A stretch of 64,000 nt of DNA from Streptomyces sp. RKAG290 (GCF_023701695.1 NZ_JAJOZC010000001.1:7439894-7503893); one strand, 5' to 3'; counted from the stretch's first letter, positions 54,233 to 63,598 are shown. Notes: generated by a model from the letters alone, not told the origin. Program-made: numbers and translations.

Positions 54233-54643
54233 TCAGTAGGACTGCAATTCGATCAGATGACCCTCGGGGTCCCGCACATGGGCGGTGCGGAGCCCGGGAC
54301 CCCACTCCGGGCGGTCGCACACTCCGGCGACCGGAACAGCGCCGTGAGCCAGGCAGTGCGCCAGCCCGGCATCCACGTCCGCGACCCGGCAGACGAACAT
54401 CGACCGGTCCTGCGAGGGCGCGGCCCCGGCGGGGAGCTGTGCCGTCCCGGCAACCGCGGCCATGGCACCGCGGTCGAACAGCACCAGTACGCCCTGGCCT
54501 TCGACGTCCCAGTGGGCGTAGGGCCCGGACTCGCTCCCGCTCGCCCGTACTGCTCCGATCAGCGCGGGCAGCACGGCATCGTAGAAGCGGAAGCATTCGG
54601 TGAACCCGCTGACGAGCAGGCGGGTGTGGAGCGCGTCCATCAC
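54233..54643 (-). CDS. VOC-family (glyoxalase-like) protein
   Basis: A 136-residue VOC protein: TRLLVSGFTECFRFYDAVLPALIG, WDVEGQGVLVLFDRGAM, SMFVCRVADVDAGLAHCLAHGAV and HVRDPEGHLIELQSY. The metal-ligand Glu of the last motif is present. It is divergent from the MarR gene and separated from it by a palindrome, so it is probably the regulated target. Confidence 0.9.
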   Translation of the reverse strand: MMDALHTRLLVSGFTECFRFYDAVLPALIGAVRASGSESGPYAHWDVEGQGVLVLFDRGAMAAVAGTAQLPAGAAPSQDRSMFVCRVADVDAGLAHCLAHGAVPVAGVCDRPEWGPGLRTAHVRDPEGHLIELQSY

Positions 54644-54654
54644 ATCTCCATTAG

Positions 54655-54668
54655 TAGGTGTGCACCTA
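54655..54668. promoter_or_regulatory. MarR operator TAGGTG-TG-CACCTA
   Basis: A perfect inverted repeat of 6 bp with a 2-bp centre in the 50-bp interval between the divergent VOC and MarR starts. Local AT-rich context fits an operator for the MarR protein. Confidence 0.65.
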
Positions 54669-54693
54669 TCATTGGTGACCCCCTACGATATAC

Positions 54694-55161
54694 GTGATGA
54701 ACGAGACCCCGCCCAGCCTCCTGGGCTTCACGACCTATCTGATGTCCAGGACCGGCAAGGTCGCGCGGAGCCGGCTGGCGGAGCGGCTGACCGAGCGCGG
54801 TCTGCGCCTGTGGCACATGGCCGTGCTGGCGGCGCTGGTCGACTTCGGCCCCCATGTGCAACGGGAGTTGGCGGCCCGGCTCGCGGTCGACCGCAGCGAC
54901 ATCGTGAAGATCGTGGACGACCTGGCCGTCGCCGGCCTCGTGGAGCGGGCGCGGGACACCACCGACCGGCGTCGCGTCACGGTGACCGTCAGCCCGGCGG
55001 GCCGTGCGCTGCTCGACCGGCTCCACGCCGAGGCGCTGGCAGTCCAGGAGGACCTCCTCGACCCCCTGACCGGCGCGGAACGCACCCAGTTGGCGGCCCT
55101 GTTGAGGCGCGTGTACGACCACATCCAGGACGACGCGGGGGTGCCGCGGTCAGGTCGCTGA
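54694..55161 (+). CDS. MarR-family transcriptional regulator
   Basis: A 155-residue winged-helix protein: TGKVARSRLAERLTERGLRLWHMAVLAALVDFG, recognition region LAARLAVDRSDIVKIVDDLAVAGLVERARD and wing TTDRRRVTVTVSPAG. A GTG at 54694 and an ATG at 54697 are equivalent starts. Divergent from the VOC gene. Confidence 0.92.
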   Translation: MMNETPPSLLGFTTYLMSRTGKVARSRLAERLTERGLRLWHMAVLAALVDFGPHVQRELAARLAVDRSDIVKIVDDLAVAGLVERARDTTDRRRVTVTVSPAGRALLDRLHAEALAVQEDLLDPLTGAERTQLAALLRRVYDHIQDDAGVPRSGR

Positions 55162-55196
55162 CCGATTCGGCGGACCCGGTGCGGCAGACTTCTGCG

Positions 55197-55466
55197 GTGA
55201 CCACAGCCGCGGCTCAGCCGCCTCGTGACCGTGCGCTCGGGCGCGGTATCTCCACCCTCATCCCGCAGGCCGCGACTGCGACACCGGCCGAACAGGCCGC
55301 GGCCGTGCTGACGGCCATGCAGAGCGTGCCGGTGCGTGTCGGGGTGCTCCAGGCGGCCGTCGTGCTGCTGGAGGAGCGGGTGCGTGCCACGAGCGACGAG
55401 GCGGAACGCGCGGCGGCGGCGACCACCGTGGCGATGCTCCGCACCGCGATCAGCCAGGCCCGCTGA
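55197..55466 (+). CDS. Small protein with a ParB-N-like motif
   Basis: An 89-residue protein with GTG start, 35 bp after the MarR stop. It contains RALGRGISTLIP, resembling the N-terminal LGRGL-x-ALIP motif of chromosomal ParB proteins that contacts ParA. The rest is helical (AAVLTAMQSVPVRVGVLQAAVVLLEERV, AAAATTVAMLRTAISQAR). It lacks the ParB DNA-binding domain. Hypothetical otherwise. Confidence 0.55.
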   Translation: MTTAAAQPPRDRALGRGISTLIPQAATATPAEQAAAVLTAMQSVPVRVGVLQAAVVLLEERVRATSDEAERAAAATTVAMLRTAISQAR

Positions 55467-55579
55467 GGCGCCGCGCCGGAGCCGCGTCGACCGCCTCGCT
55501 CCGGCCACGACGCGTCGGGATCGTACGGCCGGAAATGGCCGCCCGCCAGATGCTGCGGCGACCGTGCCTGCGCGAACCA

Positions 55580-55609
55580 TTGACACCCTCCCCGGCCTCT
55601 CACTACGGT
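55580..55609 (+). promoter_or_regulatory. Predicted promoter of the sugar ABC operon
   Basis: TTGACA (55580-55585), an 18-bp spacer, and TACGGT (55604-55609), about 150 bp before the binding-protein gene. Confidence 0.5.
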
Positions 55610-55618
55610 CACGCCAGC

Positions 55619-55706
55619 ATTTCGAACGAGTGACGAAATATCGAACGCCTCGCGGGCAGTCCTTCCGTGCCCCGTTAACCGAACTACGTCCGAAATACCG
55701 AACAAT
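55619..55706. promoter_or_regulatory. CGAAC-repeat operator region of the sugar ABC operon
   Basis: ATTTCG (55619-55624) and CGAAAT (55634-55639) are inverted around the expected start point, and TCGAAC-like elements recur (ATTTCGAAC, ATATCGAAC, ATACCGAAC). Repeated elements at this position suggest a repressor binding cooperatively. Confidence 0.5.
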
Positions 55707-55762
55707 CGATGAGGGGCATCCCGGCCCGCCCAGCCGTTGCCCTCGCACCCGGAGGATCGACC

Positions 55763-56890
55763 ATGCGCACCTCACGTACCGTCCAGCGCGCCGCACGGAC
55801 CGCAACGGTCCTCACCGCCCTCACCCTCTCCGTCACCCTCGCCGCCTGCGGACAGAGCGGCGAAGGCGGCAGCAAGGAGAAGAAGGCGGGCGGCAAGGGT
55901 TCCACCATCGGCATCGCGATGCCGACCAAGTCGTCCGAACGCTGGATAGCCGACGGCAGGAACATGGCCGCCGAGTTCAAGAAGCTCGGCTACAAGACGA
56001 ACCTCCAGTACGGCGAGGACGACGTCGACCAGCAGGTCTCCCAGATCGAGAACATGATCACCAAGGGCGTGGACGTGCTCGTCGTCGCGGCCATCGACGG
56101 CCGTGCCCTCAGCGACGTACTGCGTCAGGCGGGGGAGCAGGGCATCAGGGTCATCTCCTACGACCGCCTCATCCTCGGCAGCCCGGACGTCGACTACTAC
56201 GCCTCCTTCGACAACGAGAAGGTCGGCGAACTCCAGGCCGGATACATCCTCGACAAGCTCGGACTGAAGAGCGGGGCCGAGAAGGGGCCGTTCAACATCG
56301 AGCTGTTCGCCGGATCACCGGACGACAACAACACGCGCTACTTCTTCCAAGGCGCCTGGAAAACACTCAAGCCGTACATCGACAAGAAGCAGCTCGTCGT
56401 CCGCAGCAAGCAGACGAAGCTCGACCAGATCACCACGTTGCGCTGGGACGGCGGTACCGCCCAGAAGCGCATGGACGACCTGCTGACCAGCGCCTATTCC
56501 TCCGCCGAGGTCGACGCGGTGCTCTCCCCGTACGACGGCATCTCCATCGGCGTCATCTCGTCCCTGAAATCGGACGGGTACGGCACCGGCTCCAAGCCGT
56601 ATCCCGTCGTCACCGGCCAGGACGCCGAGGTCGCCTCCGTGAAGTCGATCATCGCGGGGCAGCAGACCCAGACCGTCTACAAGGACACCCGCGCCCTGGC
56701 CAAGCAGGCGGTCCAGATGGCGGACGCCGTACTCAAGGGCAAGAAGCCCGAGGTCAACGACACCAAGACTTACGACAACGAGAAGAAGGTCGTGCCGTCC
56801 TTCCTGCTCGACCCGGTGAGCGTCGACAAGAGCAACTACCGCGCCCAGCTGGTCGATTCCGGCTACATCAAGGAGAGCGACCTCCGATGA
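55763..56890 (+). CDS. chvE: Multiple-monosaccharide ABC substrate-binding lipoprotein
   Basis: A 375-residue lipoprotein with a lipobox (TLSVTLAACGQS) and a ChvE/XylF-type binding fold: IGIAMPTKSSERWIADGRNM, YKTNLQYGEDDVDQQVSQIENMI, VLVVAAIDGRAL, RVISYDRLI, and the hinge IELFAGSPDDNN. ChvE-type proteins bind several monosaccharides such as arabinose, galactose and xylose. GGAGGA lies before the ATG. Its stop overlaps the ATPase start (ATGA). First gene of the operon. Confidence 0.93.
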   Translation: MRTSRTVQRAARTATVLTALTLSVTLAACGQSGEGGSKEKKAGGKGSTIGIAMPTKSSERWIADGRNMAAEFKKLGYKTNLQYGEDDVDQQVSQIENMITKGVDVLVVAAIDGRALSDVLRQAGEQGIRVISYDRLILGSPDVDYYASFDNEKVGELQAGYILDKLGLKSGAEKGPFNIELFAGSPDDNNTRYFFQGAWKTLKPYIDKKQLVVRSKQTKLDQITTLRWDGGTAQKRMDDLLTSAYSSAEVDAVLSPYDGISIGVISSLKSDGYGTGSKPYPVVTGQDAEVASVKSIIAGQQTQTVYKDTRALAKQAVQMADAVLKGKKPEVNDTKTYDNEKKVVPSFLLDPVSVDKSNYRAQLVDSGYIKESDLR

Positions 56891-58458
56891 CAGCGCCGGC
56901 GAAGGACCCGGTGACCGTGCCGGCGCCGATCCTGGAGATGCGGTCCATCGTCAAGACGTTCCCCGGCGTCAAAGCACTCTCCGACGTCTCCCTGACCGTC
57001 GCCCAGGGTGAGGTGCACGCCATCTGCGGGGAGAACGGCGCCGGGAAGTCGACTCTGATGAAGGTCCTCAGCGGAGTGCATCCGCACGGCAGTTACGAGG
57101 GCGAGATCCGGTTCCGGGGCGAGAACTGCGCCTTCAAGGACATCCGGGCCAGCGAGTCCCACGGCATCGTGATCATCCACCAGGAACTCGCCCTGGTGCC
57201 GTACCTCTCCATCGCGGAGAACATCTTCCTCGGCAACGAGCACGCCCCCCGCGGTTTCATCAGCTGGAACGAGACCCTGCGGCACGCCGCGGCCCTCCTC
57301 GACCGCGTCGGTCTGCGGGAGAACCCGCAGACCAGGATCGCGGACATCGGGGTCGGCAAGCAGCAGCTCGTCGAAATAGCCAAGGCGCTGTCCAAGAAGG
57401 TCGAGCTCCTGATCCTCGACGAACCGACCGCCGCCCTCAACGACGAGGACAGCGCCCAGCTCATCGCGCTCATCAGGGAACTGAAGAGTCAGGGCATCTC
57501 GTCGATCATCATCTCGCACAAGCTCGGCGAGATCGCCGCGGTCGCCGACTCGGTCACCGTCCTGCGCGACGGCCGAACCGTCGAAACCCTCGATGTGCAC
57601 GCCGAATCGACCACCGAGTCCCGCATCATCCGCGGCATGGTCGGCCGCGACCTGGACAGCCGCTTCCCCGAACGCACCCCGTACCAGGGGGAGCCGGGAG
57701 CACATCCCGCACTGGAGATCCGCGACTGGACCGTCCACCATCCCATCGACCAGCACCGCAAGGTCGTGGACCGCGTCTCCGTCCGGGCCGCGCGCGGCGA
57801 GATCGTCGGAATCGCCGGACTGATGGGCGCCGGCCGTACCGAACTCGCCATGAGCGTCTTCGGCCGCAGCTACGGGCGCAACATCAGCGGCACCGTCCTC
57901 AAGGACGGCAAGGAGATCCGGACCCGCACCGTCTCCGAGGCGGTCCGCCACAAGATCGCCTACGTCACCGAGGACCGCAAGCGGTACGGCCTCAACCTCA
58001 TCGACACCATCGGCCGCAACGTAACCCTCGGCGCCCTGGGCAAGGTGTCGCGGCGCGGGATCGTCGACGAGCACGAGGAGACCCGGGTCGCCGAGTCGTA
58101 CCGCACCTCCATGAACATCAAGGCCCCCACCGTCTTCGAGCAGGTCGGCCGGCTCTCCGGCGGCAACCAGCAGAAGGTCGTCCTCAGTAAATGGATCTTC
58201 GCGGGTCCGGACGTCCTCATCCTCGACGAACCCACCCGGGGGATTGACGTCGGCGCGAAGTACGAGATCTACACCGTCATCGACCGGCTCGCCGCCCAGG
58301 GCAAGGCCGTCGTGCTCATCTCCTCCGAACTCCCCGAACTCCTCGGCATGTGCGACCGCATCTACACCATGTCGGCCGGCCGGCTCACCGGCGAAGTCCC
58401 GCGCGCACAGGCCACCCAGGAGGTCCTCATGCGCCATATGACCAGCGACAAGAGGTAG
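56887..58458 (+). CDS. mmsA: Multiple-monosaccharide ABC transporter ATP-binding protein
   Basis: A 523-residue tandem ATPase of the sugar ABC family. The first domain has Walker A GENGAGKST, ABC signature ADIGVGKQQLVEIA and Walker B LLILDEPTAAL; the second has the relaxed GLMGAGRTE, LSGGNQQKVVLSKWI and DVLILDEPTRGIDVGAK. MmsA/XylG-type length. The ATG is in ATGA with the binding protein gene, so it is translationally coupled. Confidence 0.95.
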   Translation: MTAPAKDPVTVPAPILEMRSIVKTFPGVKALSDVSLTVAQGEVHAICGENGAGKSTLMKVLSGVHPHGSYEGEIRFRGENCAFKDIRASESHGIVIIHQELALVPYLSIAENIFLGNEHAPRGFISWNETLRHAAALLDRVGLRENPQTRIADIGVGKQQLVEIAKALSKKVELLILDEPTAALNDEDSAQLIALIRELKSQGISSIIISHKLGEIAAVADSVTVLRDGRTVETLDVHAESTTESRIIRGMVGRDLDSRFPERTPYQGEPGAHPALEIRDWTVHHPIDQHRKVVDRVSVRAARGEIVGIAGLMGAGRTELAMSVFGRSYGRNISGTVLKDGKEIRTRTVSEAVRHKIAYVTEDRKRYGLNLIDTIGRNVTLGALGKVSRRGIVDEHEETRVAESYRTSMNIKAPTVFEQVGRLSGGNQQKVVLSKWIFAGPDVLILDEPTRGIDVGAKYEIYTVIDRLAAQGKAVVLISSELPELLGMCDRIYTMSAGRLTGEVPRAQATQEVLMRHMTSDKR

Positions 58459-58464
58459 CAGGAA

Positions 58465-59700
58465 ATGCCCCAGGCCACCACCGACACCCCGCAGCGCGCC
58501 GCCAAGGCGGCCCCCGCCGCGCCCTTGACCACCGGCGCACTCCTGCTGGACGCGGCCCGCCGCAACATGCGCCAGTACGGAATGCTCATCGCCCTCGGGC
58601 TGATCGTCGTCCTCTTCGGGATATGGACCGACGGCGTCCTGCTCAAGCCGAACAACGTCACCAACCTCGTCCTGCAGAACAGCTACATCCTGGTCCTCGC
58701 CATCGGAATGATGATCGTCATCATCGCCGGGCACATCGACCTGTCGGTGGGCTCGCTGGCCGCCTTCGTCTCCGCCGCCTGCGCCGTCATGATGGTCGAG
58801 CACGACGTCCCCTGGGTGCTCGCCCTCGTTCTCGGCCTGCTCCTGGGAGCGGTCGCGGGTGCCTGGCAGGGCTTCTGGATCGCGTACGTCGGCATCCCCT
58901 CGTTCATCGTGACACTGGCCGGAATGCTCCTGTTCCGCGGCGGTACGCAGATACTCCTGGGCAGCCGCTCGCTCGGCCCGATCCCCGACGGCTTCCAGAA
59001 GATCTCCACCGGATACCTACCTGAGGTCGGACCGCCGACCAACTACCACAACCTCACCCTGCTGCTGGGCCTCGCGCTGCTGGTCTTCGCCCTGCTCCAG
59101 GAGGTCCGCGACCGGCGCCGCCAGCAGAGGTACGAACTCGACGTGCTGCCCCGGAACCTCTTCCTCGCCAAGTGCCTGGCCATGGCCGCGGCAGTACTCG
59201 CGTTCACCATGACCCTGGCCAGCTACCGCGGTGTCCCCGTCGTGCTCCTGCTGCTCGCCGCACTGCTGATCGGCTTCGGCTACGTGATGCGCAACGCCGT
59301 TGTCGGCCGCCATGTGTACGCGCTCGGCGGCAACCGCGACGCCGCGAAGCTCTCCGGCGTCAAGGACCAGCGCGTCACGTTCTTCGTCTTCGTGAACATG
59401 GGCGTACTCGCCGCGCTCGCCGGCGCCGTCTACGCGGCCCGCCTCGGTGCCGGGGTACCTCAGGCCGGCACCAACTTCGAACTGGAGGCCATCGCCGCCG
59501 CGTTCATCGGCGGCGCCTCCATGAGCGGCGGCGTCGGCACGGTCTTCGGCGCCGTCATCGGCGGGCTCGTGCTCGGCGTACTCAACAACGGCATGTCGCT
59601 CGTGGGCATCGGCACCGACTTCCAGCAGGTCATCAAGGGCTTCGTGCTGCTCGCCGCCGTCGGCTTCGACGTCTACAACAAGCGCAAGGTCGGCTCGTAA
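58465..59700 (+). CDS. mmsB: Multiple-monosaccharide ABC transporter permease
   Basis: A 411-residue membrane protein of about ten helices, of the BPD_transp_2 family: NSYILVLAIGMMIVIIAGHIDLSVGSLAAF, GIPSFIVTLAGMLLFRGG, and the coupling region ALGGNRDAAKLSGVKD. Permease partner of the two preceding genes, 6 bp after the ATPase stop. Confidence 0.95.
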   Translation: MPQATTDTPQRAAKAAPAAPLTTGALLLDAARRNMRQYGMLIALGLIVVLFGIWTDGVLLKPNNVTNLVLQNSYILVLAIGMMIVIIAGHIDLSVGSLAAFVSAACAVMMVEHDVPWVLALVLGLLLGAVAGAWQGFWIAYVGIPSFIVTLAGMLLFRGGTQILLGSRSLGPIPDGFQKISTGYLPEVGPPTNYHNLTLLLGLALLVFALLQEVRDRRRQQRYELDVLPRNLFLAKCLAMAAAVLAFTMTLASYRGVPVVLLLLAALLIGFGYVMRNAVVGRHVYALGGNRDAAKLSGVKDQRVTFFVFVNMGVLAALAGAVYAARLGAGVPQAGTNFELEAIAAAFIGGASMSGGVGTVFGAVIGGLVLGVLNNGMSLVGIGTDFQQVIKGFVLLAAVGFDVYNKRKVGS

Positions 59701-59727
59701 CTCCCCCGTCCCTCCAAGGAGTCACCC

Positions 59728-60897
59728 ATGCCCAGCACCACCAGACGCACCGTCCTGACCGCCGCGGCCGCCGCCGGTGTCACCGCCGCCGCAGCCGGCA
59801 CCGCCCACGCATCCGCCCACGGACACGGCGCATCCGGCAGCAGGCCCGTCAAGGAGCCCTTCGGCCGGCTGGCCGACGGCACCCGGGTGCACCGCTGGAC
59901 CGTCTCCAACGGAGGGACCACCCTCAAGGTTCTCTCGTACGGCGGCGTCATCCACTCCCTGGAGACGGCCGACCGGCACGGCAGGCCGGCCAATGTCGCC
60001 CTGGGCTTCGACAACCTCGACGACTACGTCGCCAAGTCGCCCTACTTCGGCGGGCTCATCGGCCGCTACGGCAACCGCATCGCGAACGGACGGTTCACTC
60101 TCGACGGCACCACCCACCAACTGCCCGTCAACGACGGCCCCAACAGCCTGCACGGCGGCGACCGCGGCTTCGACAAACGGATCTGGGACGTCGAGCCGTT
60201 CACCCGAGGCGCCGCCACCGGCCTGATCCTCAGCCGCACCAGTCCCGACGGCGAGGCCGGCTACCCGGGAAACCTGGCCGTCCGTGTCACCTACACCCTG
60301 ACCCCGCGCGGCGAATGGCGCATCGACTACGAAGCCACCACGGACCGGGCCACCGTCATCAACCTCACCAGCCACACCTACTTCAACCTGGCGGGGGAGG
60401 GGAGCGGCAGCATCGACGGCCATCTCCTGGAGCTGGCCGCGGCTCGGTACACCCCGGTCGGCCCCACACTCATCCCGACCGGTGAACTGGCCGCAGTGGC
60501 CCGCACGCCGTTCGACTTCCGCCGCGCCAGGACCATCGGCGCGCCGGCCCGGACCGCGCACGAGCAGGTCGGGTTCGCGAAGGGCATCGACCACAACTAC
60601 GTCCTCGACAAAGGCCTCACGGCCCGGCCCGGGTACGCGCTCACCGTCACCCACCCGGAATCCGGGCGGGTGATGAAGATGTACACCACCGAACCCGGCA
60701 TGCAGTTCTACACCGGCAACTTCCTCGACGGCACGCTCACCGGCACCACCGGCCGGCTCTACCGGCAGGGCGACGCCCTCTGCCTGGAGGCCCAGCACTT
60801 CCCCGACTCACCCAACCAGCCGGCCTTCCCCTCCACCGTGCTCCGGCCCGGTGAGACCTACCGGTCCACGACCCTGCACGCCTTCTCGACGCGCTGA
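59728..60897 (+). CDS. galM: Secreted aldose 1-epimerase (galactose mutarotase)
   Basis: A 389-residue mutarotase with a twin-arginine-type signal (TTRRTVLTAAAAAGVTAAAAG, then AHASA), so the mature enzyme is probably exported folded by Tat. Catalytic features are VLSYGGVIHSLE, IGRYGNRIANGRF, NLTSHTYFNLAG (His), GKGIDHNYVLDK-type and EPGMQFYTGNFLDG (Glu region). It converts alpha and beta anomers of sugars outside the cell, ready for the ABC transporter encoded by the preceding three genes, 27 bp upstream. Confidence 0.93.
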   Translation: MPSTTRRTVLTAAAAAGVTAAAAGTAHASAHGHGASGSRPVKEPFGRLADGTRVHRWTVSNGGTTLKVLSYGGVIHSLETADRHGRPANVALGFDNLDDYVAKSPYFGGLIGRYGNRIANGRFTLDGTTHQLPVNDGPNSLHGGDRGFDKRIWDVEPFTRGAATGLILSRTSPDGEAGYPGNLAVRVTYTLTPRGEWRIDYEATTDRATVINLTSHTYFNLAGEGSGSIDGHLLELAAARYTPVGPTLIPTGELAAVARTPFDFRRARTIGAPARTAHEQVGFAKGIDHNYVLDKGLTARPGYALTVTHPESGRVMKMYTTEPGMQFYTGNFLDGTLTGTTGRLYRQGDALCLEAQHFPDSPNQPAFPSTVLRPGETYRSTTLHAFSTR

Positions 60898-60984
60898 CCC
60901 ACCCACTTGCGTGCGTGATCATTTCGCTCGCGCCACGGCTGTGCGCTCTGTCATCCTGATCAGCGTGCCCGGCCGGGGCGGCGA

Positions 60985-62529
60985 GTGAAGGGCGGCAGAG
61001 AAGCGTTGACGAGTGTCTTCGATACGACATGCGGGCAGGTGCGCGGACGCGGTGCGGCCCGGGGCGTCGTCGCCGTCCTCGGCATCCCCTATGCCGAGCC
61101 GCCGTTCGGTGTGAACCGGTTCCGGGCGCCGCGCCCCCGCGGCTCCTGGACGGGCGTTCGCGACTGCGTGGACTTCGGGCCCGTGCCGCCGCAGTCGGCC
61201 GAGCTGCCGGGCGCGCCGTGCTGGTCACCCGGCGACGAGGACGTCCTCAGCCTCAACGTCTGGACCCCGCAAGGCGGAAACGGCGCCACCGGCCGCGCGC
61301 TGCCGGTGCTCGTCTGGATCCACGGCGGTGCCTACACCTTCGGCTCCGGCGCCCAGCCGGACTTCGACGGCTCCGCCCTGGCCCGCGCCGGCCTGGTCGT
61401 GGTCACCCTCAACTACCGCCTCGGGTTCGAGGGCTTCGGCCACGTACCGGCCGACGGCGAGGACCCGTACCCGCCCAACCGCGGGCTGCTCGACCAGGTC
61501 GCCGCCCTGGAATGGGTACGTGAGAACATCGCCGCCTTCGGCGGCGACCCGGACAATGTCACTGTGGCCGGGCAGTCCTCCGGAGCGACATCGGTGGCCT
61601 GCCTGATGACCATGGACGGCGCACACGGGCTGTTCCGGCGCGCGATGGCGCACAGCGCGGTCGGGCCCTGCTACTCGCCCGAACTCGCGGCGCACCTCAT
61701 GGCGAAGGTGGCCGCGGCGGCCGCGGTCCCCGCGACCCCCGCCGGACTGGCATCCGCGTCGCCGCAGACCCTCGTGCGAGCGTCCGACGCCGTGGTGGAC
61801 GGATACCGGCAGGACCCCGATTCCGGACGCCACCACTGGGACCCGGTCCTCTACGGCCCGGTCGTCGACGGCGGCGTCCTGCGCGCCGACCCGCTCGTCG
61901 CGCTCGCCGCCGGCACGGATCTGCTCGTCTGCCACACCACTCAGGAGTACTGGCTGCTGGATGCTGTCGGCAGCAGTGCGAAGGTCACCGGCGAGGAACA
62001 ACTCAGCCGTTTCGCCGAGGACTTCGGGCTCCCGGACATGGTGACGAAGGGATACCGCGGGCTGATGCCCGACGCCCCCGTGGGCGACGTCCACCTCGCC
62101 GTGTACGGGGACCTGATGTTCGGCGAGTACAGCAGCCGGCTCGCCGAAGCCCATGCGGGGGCCGGCGGACGCACGTACCTGTCGCGCTTCGCCAGGCAGC
62201 GGGGCGGACCGGACCCGGTGACCTACGCCTGGCACTGCGCGGACGTCCCCTTCGCCTTCGGAAACCTCGACGAGGAGAGCATCCACTTCCTGATCGGCGG
62301 CCCGCCGACGGCCGCGGACCGTCATCTCTCGGCCCGGATGACCGCCGCCTGGGCCGGATTCGCGGCCACCGGCGACCCGGGCTGGGAGCCGCTCGGTCCT
62401 GCCGGAGGCCCGGTCCGGACCTGGGAGACGTCGGACACCACCAGGGCCCCGGGCCCCGCTCTCTGGGCGGACAGCGCCGCGCTCCGCACCCTGTGGCGGG
62501 ATTTCGGATACCGGCCCCTGCGGCCCTGA
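60985..62529 (+). CDS. Type B carboxylesterase
   Basis: A 514-residue carboxylesterase family protein: VLGIPYAEPPFGVNRFRAP, EDVLSLNVWTP, LPVLVWIHGGAYTFGSG (oxyanion hole), the nucleophile elbow NVTVAGQSSGATSVACL and the catalytic His in YAWHCADVPFAFGNL. No signal peptide is seen. GTG at 60985 or TTG at 61006 may be the start. Substrate not predictable; it follows galM on the same strand after 87 bp. Confidence 0.9.
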   Translation: MKGGREALTSVFDTTCGQVRGRGAARGVVAVLGIPYAEPPFGVNRFRAPRPRGSWTGVRDCVDFGPVPPQSAELPGAPCWSPGDEDVLSLNVWTPQGGNGATGRALPVLVWIHGGAYTFGSGAQPDFDGSALARAGLVVVTLNYRLGFEGFGHVPADGEDPYPPNRGLLDQVAALEWVRENIAAFGGDPDNVTVAGQSSGATSVACLMTMDGAHGLFRRAMAHSAVGPCYSPELAAHLMAKVAAAAAVPATPAGLASASPQTLVRASDAVVDGYRQDPDSGRHHWDPVLYGPVVDGGVLRADPLVALAAGTDLLVCHTTQEYWLLDAVGSSAKVTGEEQLSRFAEDFGLPDMVTKGYRGLMPDAPVGDVHLAVYGDLMFGEYSSRLAEAHAGAGGRTYLSRFARQRGGPDPVTYAWHCADVPFAFGNLDEESIHFLIGGPPTAADRHLSARMTAAWAGFAATGDPGWEPLGPAGGPVRTWETSDTTRAPGPALWADSAALRTLWRDFGYRPLRP

Positions 62530-62537
62530 CGCGACGC

Positions 62538-62552
62538 GCCCGCCGGACGGGC
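62538..62552. terminator. Short hairpin between convergent genes
   Basis: GCCCG-CCGGA-CGGGC, a 5-bp stem, lies in the 37-bp interval between the esterase stop and the lipoprotein stop. Weak evidence only. Confidence 0.35.
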
Positions 62553-62566
62553 CGAGGGCGGAAGCC

Positions 62567-63598
62567 TCACAGGGGCGGCAGCCGCAGCGGTCCCCGGCCC
62601 TCCCGCACCTTGCCGACCGGCCGCGCCTTGCCCACCGGATCGCCCCGCACGTCTGTCGTCACCACCACCGCCCGGTCACCCAGGCACCGCTTGTCCCCGT
62701 CCGGCCGCTCGCAGTACAGGACGTACCCGGTGAGCCGGTCGACCGTGCCCGGTTCCAGCGTCCACACCCCCTGGTACTCGCTCACCTGCACGTCCGGGTG
62801 CGAGGTGCGGAGCTGCGCCCGCACGGCGCGCCGGACGGTCGCCCCGAACTTCTGCCCTGCTTCGAAGGGCCGCACGATCCGGGCGCTGCCCGTCGGGTCG
62901 ATGCGCCCCTGCGGTGCGGAGTAGCTCGCGACGTAATAGGGATGCGACTGCAGGGCGGCCAGGAGGGGTGTCCGGCTCAGACGCATCGCCGTTGGCTGCG
63001 ACCTGCTGCCAGCCGGCAGGCGTCGGGTGACCGCGGGGGAGGCCAGGTTCACCGAAGCTCCGCCCGCCTGCGCGGGGCGGCCGGTCCGCCCGTCCGCCTC
63101 CACCCAGCGCCGGACGCATGAGCCGATGTCCGCGAGTACGCGGGTCACGGTCACGTTGGTGGGTGACGCCACGATCCATGGGGCGCCGGACGAAGGCTCG
63201 ACCCCGATCACCTCGTAGCCGCAGCTCTTGAACGTCCCGGTGAGGATGCGCAGGCGGGCCGCCTCCGACCGCCCCTTCGCGACCGCGTCGTCGAGAACCT
63301 TGTGGCAGGCATGCGTGTTGCACGTACCGGCTTCGGCGTCGACGCGGATCCGGACCACGGCGTCAGGGTCGTCGGCAACCGAGAAGGTGATCTCCGAGCC
63401 GCCCGCCTGCGGGAAGAGCTTGTGCGCCTCGATCACCTCAAGCACTCCGGGATAGTGCTCCTCGGCCAGCTTCTCGGCGAACCTGTGGTCCTCCTTCGTG
63501 CTCAGTGTCCCGCAGCCACTGAGCAGGAGCGCGACCGAGCACACCAGCGCACCGGCCAGCCCGGCTCCGCCTCTGCGCGTTCCCGAAGTTCTGTTCAT
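62567..63598 (-). CDS. Hypothetical lipoprotein
   Basis: A 343-residue lipoprotein: signal peptide AGLAGALVCSVALLLSGCGT with the lipobox LLSGC, then an ordered outer domain with paired cysteines (TCNTHACHK, SCGYEVIG, IGSCVRR, LYCERPDGDKRCLG) and a C-terminal section AVVVTTDVRGDPVGKARPVGK. The ATG at 63598 has AGGAGAG upstream. Function unknown; the cysteines may form disulfides outside the membrane. Confidence 0.85.
   Translation of the reverse strand: MNRTSGTRRGGAGLAGALVCSVALLLSGCGTLSTKEDHRFAEKLAEEHYPGVLEVIEAHKLFPQAGGSEITFSVADDPDAVVRIRVDAEAGTCNTHACHKVLDDAVAKGRSEAARLRILTGTFKSCGYEVIGVEPSSGAPWIVASPTNVTVTRVLADIGSCVRRWVEADGRTGRPAQAGGASVNLASPAVTRRLPAGSRSQPTAMRLSRTPLLAALQSHPYYVASYSAPQGRIDPTGSARIVRPFEAGQKFGATVRRAVRAQLRTSHPDVQVSEYQGVWTLEPGTVDRLTGYVLYCERPDGDKRCLGDRAVVVTTDVRGDPVGKARPVGKVREGRGPLRLPPL

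Noticed and set aside
56863..58803. 646-codon minus-strand frame opposite mmsA
   Set aside because: Antisense shadow rich in Asp/Gly/Val; the ATPase gene on the plus strand is unambiguous.
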